Part shown: positions 10,578-21,837 of the stretch, one piece after another
Layout: each line of letters begins with the position of its first letter
Position numbering within the stretch: the stretch's first letter is position 1
Assembly: GCF_020882245.1 (NCBI RefSeq)
Contig: NC_083598.1
Location: 51,001,858 to 51,065,857, forward strand
DNA: 64,000 bases
Origin: Rhopalosiphum padi
Taxonomy: Eukaryota > Arthropoda > Insecta > Hemiptera > Aphididae
Reading direction: 5' to 3'
Notes under the pieces: generated by a model
Seen by the model: only the letters and a program-made list of their open reading frames with translations
What the model was told of the DNA's origin: nothing
Databases searched by the model: none
Program-made: the position numbers and the translations under genes

Positions 10578-12790
10578 TTAAACACCTAATAACTTTTTAG
10601 CAGCATCTACAATGTTGTTTATTTGTGGCAATGCAGCAATTTCTAATGATTTGGTATATGGCATTGGAACATCTGCACCTGTTACTCTTATGACTGGTGC
10701 ATCTAAGTGATAGAAAGCCTCACCTAAAATTAATAAAAATATTTTGTTCAAATTAATTCATAAAATATAGATATACTATTTGTGATTTTATATCTTACTC
10801 TCCATAATTTGAGCAGATATTTCTGATCCAATACCAGCATATGGCCATCCTTGTTCTATCGATATAATATGATTGGTTCGAACCACTGATTGTATTATTG
10901 TATTAATATCAAGTGGTCTTAATGACCGTAAGTTTATAACTTCTGCTTCAATCCCGACTGAAGATAACTCTTTTGCTGCATCCAAAGCTAATTCAACTCC
11001 TTTGGAGTGTGCTACGAATGTAATATGATCACCTAAATACACAATCAATAAACAAATAAAATAATTATTAATTCTATCAAAAACATAATATTCTAAACCT
11101 TACCCTTTCTTTCAATCTTTGCTTTCCCAATAGGTAGTACAAAATCTTTTTCCAATACTTCATCTGTTATAGGATATTGATTACCATATAATAATTCATT
11201 CTCTAAAAACACAACTGGATCCGGATCTCTTATTGCTGCTTTTAATAATCCTCTAGCATCCTCAGAATTGTACGGAGAGATAACCTAAAATGTATAGTTA
11301 ATATTATGTATAAAAATATCAACATAATCTTGTAAATAATTATTTAAACAAATGGTTGTTAATTTAATATATTGCATTACTTTTAAACCTGGACATTGAC
11401 TATACCAAGCTCCAAAACATTGAGAATGTTGAGCAGCAACACCAGATGCTGCTCCATTTGGTCCTCTAAACACGATTGGTACATTTACCTGAAATAATAA
11501 ATTTATTAAATAAGACTAATTAAATTTAATATTATATCAACTTGCAGTGTTTTCTTTCTCTAAATACTTGTAAAATAAAAATAAGTTGCAATTTATTTTT
11601 AAGTAAAATAATAACAAATATTATGGAGTAATATTTTTAAGGGTATGAAGTTTAAGTCTGGTACATTATTTATTGTACAACTTAAAAAAATTGTTAATTT
11701 AACAATTACATATTTTGAGAAAATATTTATATACTGTTATAATAAGTCAAACTTTAAAATATAATAATTTACAATTTTTGAATAAATTATTTTATTCAAA
11801 GCAAGTTCAAAAAACCATAAAAAAAAAAGAAAAGATTTTGCATTTGTGATTTGTCTTAATTGCAAGTGGGTCACTGAAAAAATTGCAGCGCAACTATTTA
11901 TTAATAATTTGTAAAAATAAAAAATTATTAATTTTATTACCATGCCAGCAGACATATAAAACGTTTTTGCAGCAGAATTAATAACATGATCAATAGCTTG
12001 CAATGAAAAGTTGAATGTCATGAACTCACAGATTGGTCTTAATCCAGCCTAAAAACAATTCAATAGATTAATAAGGTACTTTTCTATATCATAAAATTAT
12101 TGAAATCAAATAAAATAGATTTTTAAAGATGAAAAAAGTGATATTTAAATAAAATATAATACCATTGCTGCACCAACAGCAATTCCGGCAAATCCAATTT
12201 CTGTAATAGGAGTATCAATCACACGTTTTTCACCGTATTTTTTGTACAATCCCCTAGAAACTTTATATGCACCGTCATACATAGCTACTTCTTCACCTAA
12301 TATGAAAACCCTTTCATCACGTTCCATTTCATCATCCATAGCTGAATTCAGTGCATCTCGAACAGTCATCTAAACATAATCCAATACTCAGTAGACAATA
12401 GATACTATTTTACATTATACCTTAATTTACCTGTTTATTTGCCAATACACGAGTAGTAGTTATTGATCTTTTAAGTATTTTGGCAGTATTCTGTAATATA
12501 AAAATTATATAATTTTAAAAATATTCTGCTAGATATGCAATGGAATTAACATGGATTAAACATAATAAATATTAATGATCCTAATATATCAACTGGTGTC
12601 ACAATTTTTTAAATTGGATGATTTTAATAAGGCATTTTATATTTATAGATAGGGATCCCATCAAATATATATATATATATATATATATATGATCTACGAA
12701 TATAGTAGTATCAGGGTGTGACATAAGAGTGAAAATAATTGTACTTACTGTCAAGACCGAAGACGTGTTAAAAGAAATTGAAAACGCCAT
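10578..12790 (-). CDS. PDHB: Pyruvate dehydrogenase E1 component subunit beta, mitochondrial
   Basis: Eight exons in transcript order: 12790-12749, 12490-12431, 12369-12163, 12048-11941, 11488-11381, 11284-11104, 11032-10799 and 10723-10578. All phases close and give 361 residues (human 359). E1 is an alpha2-beta2 thiamine-diphosphate enzyme that decarboxylates pyruvate and transfers acetyl to lipoyl-E2 in the mitochondrial matrix. The first two exons give a Ser/Thr/Arg-rich presequence. The core begins MTVRDALNSAMDDEMERDE and runs through ILGEEVAMYDGAYKVSRGL and DTPITEIGFAGIAVGAAM. The next stretches are GLRPICEFMTFNFSLQAID and FRGPNGAASGVAAQHSQCF. It ends with GADVPMPYTKSLE and KKLLGV. These are the family's cofactor-contact and interface regions. 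It is head to head with BiP. A possible poly(A) signal (TTTATT on the plus strand) lies at 10540-10545. Confidence 0.95.
12665..12690. repeat. (AT)n microsatellite
   Basis: About thirteen AT units in the first intron of PDHB. Confidence 0.9.
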
Positions 12791-13552
12791 TTTTAGTTTA
12801 CTTGATGCAAAATTATATTATTTACAATTATATGGCACAAACGGGCGATGACAATTGACGACCTATGTTGCCGAAGAAAATTGAAACTTCACCTTGGCGG
12901 GCGACTCGAATGATTTCGTGAAGGGCAAGGGTTAAATTTTTTTCCACTTATATGGATAACGAAAACATTAATCACACGCTAATATCATAATTATAATAAT
13001 AATATGATAAGTGTTTACCACATACCGTGTAACTGAATAACGTTCACGGTATCCAGTGACGCTTCAAGTATTTGAGGTTATGTTGGATTTTCGATTTTTT
13101 TTTCACTTCTCCGTCATCGAACGTGGACCAATGAGAACGAGACAAGTGATTGGTGGCCGACCAATAACAATAGCCCACATGTCTGTATAACTGTATATAG
13201 ATATGAAACGAAGGCAGCAATTCGCCAGTTTTCCGGTGTTTCATTTCTCATTCTCGTTAGTATTGTGTATGTGTTCGGTTATTTCTTTTTCGGTCTGACT
13301 ACTTGTGCTCCGCCATCGTCATCATTTTCCCGACTCCTGAGTCTCCGGTTTTTTGTTCAATATACAATTAATTTTTTAATTTTTTTAATTTCTCGTTGTT
13401 AATCTATTCAATTTGCGGTCATTGTTTTGGTAAATATAAACGGTTTGCTTTAAATTCTCTCGATATTCTAATAACGAAATTAATTACATTTATATTATTT
13501 TGAATAGCGTTTAGTTATAATTATAGTTTTTATTTTTTACAGAAATCAAGAA
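12791..13552 (+). promoter_or_regulatory. Divergent PDHB/BiP promoter with ER-stress elements and BiP 5' UTR
   Basis: 13122-13132 reads CGTGGACCAAT, which on the other strand is ATTGGTCCACG, an exact ERSE-II (ATTGG-N-CCACG). 13161-13179 is CCAAT, nine bases, then CCACA, one base off ERSE-I (CCAAT-N9-CCACG). A further ATTGG lies at 13149-13153. A TATAA-like box at about 13186 sits downstream of them, which places the start of transcription near 13210-13225. The 5' UTR is interrupted by an intron ending at the acceptor before 13543. These elements are known binding sites of NF-Y with ATF6/XBP1 in the unfolded protein response, which fits a BiP gene. Confidence 0.7.
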
Positions 13553-16417
13553 ATGGGCATGGACCATCGAAAGTCCATTTGTGCTTTTTGGGCACTGTTA
13601 TTTTTAGTCAGCCCTATTGCGTCTAAAGAAGGAACAAAATCTAAAGATGAACTTGGTACGGTTATTGGAATTGATTTAGGCACAACATATTCATGGTAAT
13701 TATAATTTATTAATTTGTTTACTTATGTTAGATATAAATAACCTGTTTTTATTAACACATTTTTCATTTTTCTATAATTATATTAATATTTTATTTACTC
13801 GATAAAAACATTTCAAGTACACAACTTACAAACCATATGCTAGGTTAATAAATAAATAAGCATATTAATAATAGAAATTGTTATTAAGTTTCTCATAATT
13901 AATTCATCATTTTAATTTCCATCTATATGAAAACAATTATATTTTTGAATGGGTAACTTTTATTTAAATGATTTTAAGTACTTAACCTGTGACTCATCAT
14001 TTTGTACAGGTGGCATAAGGATAACATTAAATTGGATTTTTTTTTCTTTTATTATTGTTCATAAGATTCTTATGATCAAAATTTATGTTCATGATTCAAA
14101 ATTTACATTTAAAATATATTAACTATCACAGTGATAGTTAATGTTTGGAATGAAATAATATTTAATCTACTAATCAACCAAATTACCCATAGTAATATAT
14201 CTTTGAAATTGGATATCTGCAGAAATATTAATATCTTACTTATCAATATATTTATTCTTGGTATTATTTAATTAAATTTTTTAAAATAATATTTTTTTCT
14301 ATTATACATTTAAAGAATTAAACTTTTGTTGTAAACTTCAACCATCGTTTTTATTTATTGTGATGTTAATTTTCATTAAATACTATTACAAAATTATTCT
14401 TTTTTATTTGAATGTAATTAATATATTTATTATTTACCTTTTAGTGTTGGTGTATACAAAAATGGACGAGTAGAAATAATAGCCAATGATCAAGGTAACA
14501 GAATTACACCATCATATGTTGCATTCACCAAAGAAGGAGAACGTCTTATTGGAGATGCAGCTAAAAATCAGCTTACAACAAATCCTGAAAACACAGTATT
14601 TGATGCTAAACGATTAATCGGCCGTGATTGGTCTGATGTTAATGTTCAACATGACGTTAAGTTCTTCCCCTTCAAGGTATATAATCATATTTTTATACAT
14701 TTTCAATAATCTTGTATTCATATTTTGTAATTTTTTTTTTAGGTCGTTGAAAAAAATACTAAACCTCACATTGAAGTTGAAACAATTGAAGGTACATCCA
14801 AGGTTTTTGCGCCCGAAGAAATTTCTGCTATGGTTTTAGCTAAGATGAAAGAAACTGCTGAAGCATACTTGGGCAAAACTGTAACACATGCAGTCGTTAC
14901 TGTACCTGCTTATTTCAATGATGGTCAACGTCAAGCTACAAAAGATGCAGGAGCTATTGCTGGTCTTACAGTCATGAGAATCATTAATGAGCCAACAGCG
15001 GCAGCTATAGCATATGGTTTAGATAAAAGAGAAGGAGAAAAGAATGTTTTGGTATTTGATTTGGGCGGTGGTACCTTTGATGTATCATTGTTGACAATTG
15101 ATAATGGTGTCTTTGAAGTAGTTTCTACCAATGGAGATACTCATTTAGGTGGAGAAGATTTTGATCAGAGAGTAATGGATCATTTCATTAAGTTGTACAA
15201 GAAAAAGAAGGGTAAAGACATTAGAAAAGATAACCGTGCAGTTCAAAAATTGAGACGTGAAGTAGAAAAGGCAAAACGTGGTCTTTCTGCCAGTCATCAA
15301 GTGCGCATTGAAATTGAAAGTTTCTTTGAAGGAGATGATTTCTCTGAAACTCTGACTCGTGCTAAATTTGAAGAACTTAACATGGATTTGTTTAGATCTA
15401 CCATGAAACCCGTACAAAAAGTTATGGAGGATGCTGATATGAATAAAAAAGATATTGATGAAATTGTGTTAGTTGGTGGTAGTACTAGAATACCTAAAGT
15501 TCAACAGCTAGTTAAAGAGTATTTCAATGGAAAGGAACCATCCCGTGGTATTAATCCTGATGAAGCTGTAGCTTACGGTGCTGCTGTTCAAGCCGGAGTT
15601 TTATCTGGTGAACAAGATACAGATGCAATCATTTTATTGGATGTAAATCCTCTAACTATGGGTATTGAAACTGTTGGTGGAGTAATGACCAAATTGATTC
15701 CACGTAATACAGTTATTCCAACAAAGAAGAGTCAAATTTTCTCCACGGCTGCTGATAATCAAAACACTGTTACTATTCAAGTATTTGAAGGTGAACGACC
15801 AATGACCAAGGATAATCATCTTCTAGGAAAATTCGATCTCACTGGAATACCCCCTGCACCCAGAGGAGTTCCACAAATAGAAGTAACATTTGAAATTGAT
15901 GCTAACGGTATTCTGCAAGTTAGTGCAGAAGACAAAGGAACTGGAAATAGAGAAAAGATTGTCATTACCAATGATCAAAATAGATTAACACCAGACGACA
16001 TAGAACGTATGATCAAAGAAGCTGAGAAGTTTGCGGATGATGACAAGAAATTAAAGGAACGTGTTGAATCCAGAAATGATTTAGAATCTTATGCATATTC
16101 ATTAAAGAATCAAATCGGTGATAAAGAAAAATTGGGTGGAAAGGTAAGGATATTATTTTTTTTATATTTTTTAATTCATTCTCATGTATTATTTTTTCTA
16201 TGCTTAGTTATCCGATGCTGAAAAAACCAAAATGGAAGAAATTATTGATGCTAAGATTAAATGGTTGGATGAGAATCAAGATGCTGATCCAGAACAATAC
16301 AAAACACAAAAAACCGAATTGGAAAGCGTTGTCAACCCAATCATATCAAAATTATATGCTAGTACTGGTGGCGTTCCACCTACACCTGCTGGAGATGCTG
16401 AGAAAGATGAACTTTAA
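13553..16417 (+). CDS. HSPA5: ER chaperone BiP / GRP78 (Hsp70 family)
   Basis: Four coding exons (13553-13695, 14445-14676, 14743-16143, 16208-16417) give 661 residues. BiP is the ATP-driven Hsp70 of the ER lumen; it folds secretory proteins and holds stress sensors inactive. The N-terminus is a signal peptide with hydrophobic core ICAFWALLFLVSPIAS. The three Hsp70 signatures are present: IDLGTTYSCVGVY, VFDLGGGTFDVSLL and IVLVGGSTRIPKVQQL. NEPTAAAIAYGLD and the interdomain linker (IILLDVNPLTMGIETVGGVM) follow the family. The protein ends KDEL, the ER-retrieval signal, which separates it from cytosolic and mitochondrial Hsp70s. In Drosophila the counterpart is Hsc70-3. A poly(A) signal AATAAA lies at 16588. 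Expression is probably stress-induced, given the upstream elements. Confidence 0.97.
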
Positions 16418-17823
16418 AAATGGAAATATTTATAAATTTATTTATTGTATATAAGACTGCTAAGGTTTTACTTCCTTTTGGATTATGTATGTTAAGCAGT
16501 TAGGTTAACAATTAGCTAATATATTTTTTTCTATGTATGTAATTCATCATTTTATAAATGGTTCGAATTATTTTGGTTTTTTGTACAATAAACATATTTA
16601 AATCCATTTGATAACACCGTTAATTAAGCAGAATTAATTTTATTATTGAAATTCTGTCAATATTGTGTACAAATTATATTAACTATATTAAAAATTCATC
16701 AATTTGGAACAATAAATTAACATGTTACTCTGTTTAGAAATACTTATACATTTATGATTAATTGCCTTTCATGACCGATTAATAATTTATATTTGAGTTT
16801 TGTACTTAATATATTCTTTATTTTTCCTTAGTGAAATTGTTTGTTAATTTTAAGTGCTTATTAAGCAATCAATAACATATTAATGTGTCATATTTTTCTA
16901 ATTTCACTATGTATTGGTCACATGCAGTCAAAAAGTATACTATAAAAATTAAATGCTAATTATTATGAAATATGGCAACCACTAATTATTCGATTAACAA
17001 AACAGATAGTCCTAAGCCTGAAAAGTGAGGAGAAAATGTGCTGTTTTGGAATAACCTATTAAAACCAGGGACTCAGTTTACCTTATACCTTTTCAAATCC
17101 GGGACTCAATTTACTTAGCTCCGGCTTAAAAGTTAATACAATATTTTTTTTAGCATAAAACTTTTTTTTTAAATGTATTTTCAATAATATAACACTTTTA
17201 GAAAAAATATAAAAATGGATATTTCTATGATTCACGAAAATAATAATGACAATCTACAAAACTCTCGAAAGTGTTTATCTGAAGGTATACAAATAATTCA
17301 TAAGTTAATATAAAAACATTAAAAACTTTTACAAATAGATGTATTGTATTTTTTTTTTCTTATTCAAAAGGTTTCAAAAAATTTTTTAAGAAAACATCTC
17401 CATTGTTCTTTGTCAAAGTTATCATCGATTTAGAATTAATTATTTGTATCGATTCAATAAAGATACAAATATTTGGATATTTAATTCCGATAATATAAAA
17501 CTAATATACACATCGTTTGTTAGTAATACTTATAAATGAGTAAAATATTACTAAAAAATGTTCACTATCTAAAGACCGGGGATTAAAATAATGATGAGGA
17601 CCAATTGTCCGTGTATGGAATTTTAATTTTTTATACATGGACCAATTGTCAGTATACTGGTAACTACCACCAAATGTTTATAAATTTATAATCTATAAAC
17701 CACCAGCAATGTCTGCTACATCAAACTTGTTAGTGATAAATAATTATATAGGTATTATATATAAGTGTATCAGTGTATGTATTGGTAACCCACGAATTAA
17801 AATACTTTAATATGCTCAATACA

Positions 17824-18241
17824 CCAGTGGCGTGTCCAGCACAAAATAATTGGGTAGGCCAGTTTTGTTCTGTTCTGTGTGACTGTGTAAGTGTGTTTAT
17901 AACTATTTGGGAAGATTTTTCCTATCATATGGAACCAAACAGTCAAATAAAATTCGGTTAGGCCCGGGCCTAGTCGGCTTACTTTGTCAACAATTATACA
18001 TTGTCGTGCAATTATACACGCTGTTATTATCTAAAATATCGTAGTAGGCACAGACGTAAATAATGTTGTTACTACTATTTTAATTATAACATAAGTCAAA
18101 AATCTGTTGTGGGCCTGTCTAATGAAGGTGTGTCCTCTATGCTGTCTGGTGCATTTTTCGACGTGTACATACTAAAAAGCTGACAGTCAGACAGCGTGGT
18201 GACATATGCGCAGAAAAAGTCAAGAATGTGCCACGCCAGTG
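17824..18241. mobile_element. Short DNA-transposon relic, hAT-like termini
   Basis: The left end reads CAGTGGCGTG and the right end, on the opposite strand, CACTGGCGTG, so nine of ten terminal bases are inverted repeats. The interior is richer in G+C than its surroundings and has no long frame. No clean target-site duplication was found, so the superfamily is uncertain. Confidence 0.5.
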
Positions 18242-18363
18242 TATCATATTAATACAGAGGAAAACGTTGATTTTCACTATACCTGAAATAAATTTTCCAG
18301 AATTTTTTTCTGCAATTCATTAAAATGTATTTACGTTTATGGCGTTTATGCAACACAATATAC

Positions 18364-18382
18364 ATATATATATATATATATA
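18364..18382. repeat. (AT)n microsatellite
   Basis: A short AT dinucleotide run in the BiP-corepressor spacer. Confidence 0.8.
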
Positions 18383-19572
18383 TTAATTTACATTTTGTTT
18401 TCGTGGAATTGATGTATGTATTGTCCCCGTCGCAAAACACAATAGGGACAATAAGGACAATTTAACGTTTAGAAAAATCAGTTTCACCTGTTATTCTAAT
18501 AAGAAGTTTCATTTATTCTGTGCTCAAAGTACTCAGTACCTAATAAGAATAAAAATATTGCAGTGTTAAATTATGTATTTTGAGGCGCAAATGGACTTGA
18601 AATAGTCGAATACACGATGTAATACCTATTGTTATCAAAGTGTTTTGACCATTATTTGATAAAAAAAATAACTATACGGGCTAATTATATAACTCAATAT
18701 TTTTAATTTTACAAATCATTTGTAACAGTACAACTTACTTCATAGATATTGCCGATATTGGATGTTTAGACTTCAGAGTAAGATTAGAAGTCTTACACAT
18801 TTAAAGGGTGTCTATATTTTCTGTTCTACTTACAGACGCTTATTTGTAAAAGATTAATTGTAACATCACGATACATAGGATTGATATAATGAAATTTCCA
18901 AATCATAATCAAAAATACTTTTATATTTTTTATATTTTATAATTAATGTTATTTACCTATTAATAAATATCCTTAAAATTATTGATATTTAAAATAATAT
19001 TAATAATGGAACGAAGTACCATCTAACTTTAAATATATTTATTAATACACAGTAGACTCACATGGCGATGAAAGTATAGCAAATAGGTACCATATTATAT
19101 TATATGGATTAATAAATAAATTGTTTTTATTACTCTGTGGCTCTAAAGTCTAAGTTAATAAATTTGGTGTCTTATTTAAAGTTAAAAATATTATCTATAT
19201 TATAAGTACCTCGTGAGGTTTTTTTTATATTCTATTTTTTAAGATATTATGAACATTTTAAGTGTAAATTATAATTGCCCTGGATCAAATTTTATCAGTA
19301 AAATTTGCTTTAATAAAATAACTGAGTAAAAGTAGTTTTTCTTTGTATTAAAATTTTTGTGTTATGCGGAAAATAACACATTTGCAGAGACAATATCTTA
19401 TATGAATATCAATAAACAAACATAAAAAAAAAAATTTTATAAAAATAAATTTCTGTATTTTGATTGTTTGAAATATTTTTATACAAAGACATTATAGTTT
19501 GTAAAATAGGATGTCACATTAAATTAAACAAAGGTCAAAAACTATAGGTAGGTAAAGTACTATAATCTACAC

Positions 19573-19792
19573 CAATGGTCTTCAAACTATAGGTCACGTA
19601 AGCTTTAAGATTGGGTGGTAATAAGTCTACTGTTTAAAATATTAAAAATACATTTTATTTATAATATGTAACAATTAAATATTACCTATTAAGCAATTCG
19701 AACTTTTTTTGGCTAATAAAGTTGGAATGGGTCGCAAAAAATGTATGATAAAAAAAAATTGAGTCGCGTATCAAAAAGATTGAAGACCACTG
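19573..19792. mobile_element. Non-autonomous hAT-type MITE, about 220 bases
   Basis: The termini are CAATGGTCTTCAA on the left and, inverted, CAGTGGTCTTCAA on the right, typical of hAT elements. The flanks are ATCTACAC (19565-19572) and GTCTACAC (19793-19800), an 8-base duplication with one mismatch, as hAT transposases make. There is no coding capacity. Confidence 0.75.
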
Positions 19793-21837
19793 GTCTACAC
19801 CTATATTTGTTAGTGTGATTCTTTATACAATTACCTTAACTTTTTGTAATTTGCCCAGATTTAGCAACTACTATAAAACCATGGCTAAATATATTTAGCC
19901 ATGTATGCAACTTACTAAACAAGCTGCTGAATCAATGGAAAAAAAGAATACCATATATAAACTACCATACAATAACAATCATATGAAAACAACTTTAACC
20001 TCAGTTGGTAACCAACATGTAATCAAATGTTACAAAATATAAAACTACATATTATTATGTAAGGGGGAACCAATTAGAAAAGGTATTTAGGACTTAGGTA
20101 TATCTTAAACCGTAGGAAGAATATTATAATTTAATTATTTTAATTTAGTATGCTTAACAAAATAAGAAAATTAAATTAATTAAAACATGATAAATGTTTT
20201 GTTTCATCACATTTATTAAATCATTTGGATAACAAATACCTAATAATAGATCAATATATTTATCACAACTGTTAGGTTTTTTAAAAAAAAAACTTATATG
20301 TCCTCCAACTCGTATGATTACTACATTTACACAATACAAATATTGTTAATTCAAAACTAAAAATATTGCAATTTATACAATTACACCATTACTTACAAAT
20401 TTTCAACAATAAAAAAAAAATGATAAAAAATAAATAAAATGCTTATAAAAGTAATATTTTTGTTTAACCTATTATTTACATTTTGTTACCTAGAAAAAAA
20501 ATGGAGGGAATTTACATGTTAAAATAAGATTAATATACATTGAAAGTTATAATTGGTTTTACCATACATACAAATAAAAGCTTAATGAGTAAATAAAAAC
20601 AAAAAATGTGTTGCATACTAACAGTTTTTGGTTAGTAAAATCATTGATTATTATTATTATCAATGGTAAAATGTAAGCTAGTTTATGATAACTGATTAAT
20701 ATTGAATAAATTAAACAGTTGACACAAAACATTATTATCACGGAACTTTTATTTTGGAACATAATTTTATTTTTATATGCTACACGTTCTATTGTTTTCA
20801 TATGACAAATTAAAAGATTCTACATTTAAAAAATGAACAAAACACAATTTTTAGACTTAAATCGAAATTTTTATATATTTTGTAATAAAATTGATTTCAA
20901 CTATATTTATTTAAATAGCAATATTACCTAAATATTAAAATATTTACTTAATTAAATTAACATTTGATCAACCATTGTGGATGCTAGATTCAATTTCTTC
21001 ATTTTAAGATATTGTTTAATCAAGAATAAAAAAATGTATTATTTTTAGTTTATGAAACTAAAAAAATATAAATTTATCAATAATATACAATTAAATAAAA
21101 ATAAAGTATTTATAATTTTGTAAAATTTTGTTTTATGTAAAATATTACAATACAAATAATTCCATTTATCATACCAAAACAATTATTTATTTAGGCATTG
21201 TGTAGAGTATTAAAAAAAAAAGTAATACATTTTGACACTCAAATCTAAGTGCAATTGGTTTTACAAGGAGTCTTTAAAAATAAAATATGATTTCTAAGTA
21301 TAGGAAGTTTTTATAAAATACACGCAAAATTATTTCGAAAAGACACAAATAACAAATAAATATTAGTACAAATAAATGTACTATTAGGTTAAATTTATTA
21401 AATAATAACAAATGAGCTGTATAATAAATGTAATTTTTTAGCATATTATAAATTTTAATAAGACAATTATGCGTTGTGTCAACCAATCAGATATTAAGTT
21501 TCACAGAATTTAAATGGTTATTGTTTTTTAATTAATTAATATTGTGTCCCAAAAATTAGTAACCATGTAAAAACTATTATGATATTTAAATGAAATAAGT
21601 TCTATATAAATTCTTATTTCAAAAGTACATAGAAATTTCATATTTGTTATATAAAATGTAATGTAGACGATGATACACTTACTTAACAAGCAAAACATAA
21701 ATAAGTTTTGTAGTAGAATTACATTGTATGATTATTATTGTTAAATTGGGTTAACAAGTAAAAAATAAATAAACTAGACTAGATTTTTAAACATAAAAAT
21801 CTTTTTAAACACATATGTACCCTGTGTTATGGAAGAG

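Larger units (their letters stand above)
16418..21837. other. Spacer between BiP and the corepressor 3' end; transposon relics, no confirmed gene
   Basis: The first 200 bases are BiP 3' UTR. 17064-17121 holds two imperfect copies of a GGGACTCA(G/A)TTTAC phrase. 17600-17655 holds two copies of GGACCAATTGTC. Two small DNA-transposon relics lie at 17824-18241 and 19573-19792. The stretch 20100-21837 is about three-quarters A+T and may be in part the corepressor 3' UTR. A small spliced open frame at 17215-17498 is discussed as a finding only. Confidence 0.6.
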
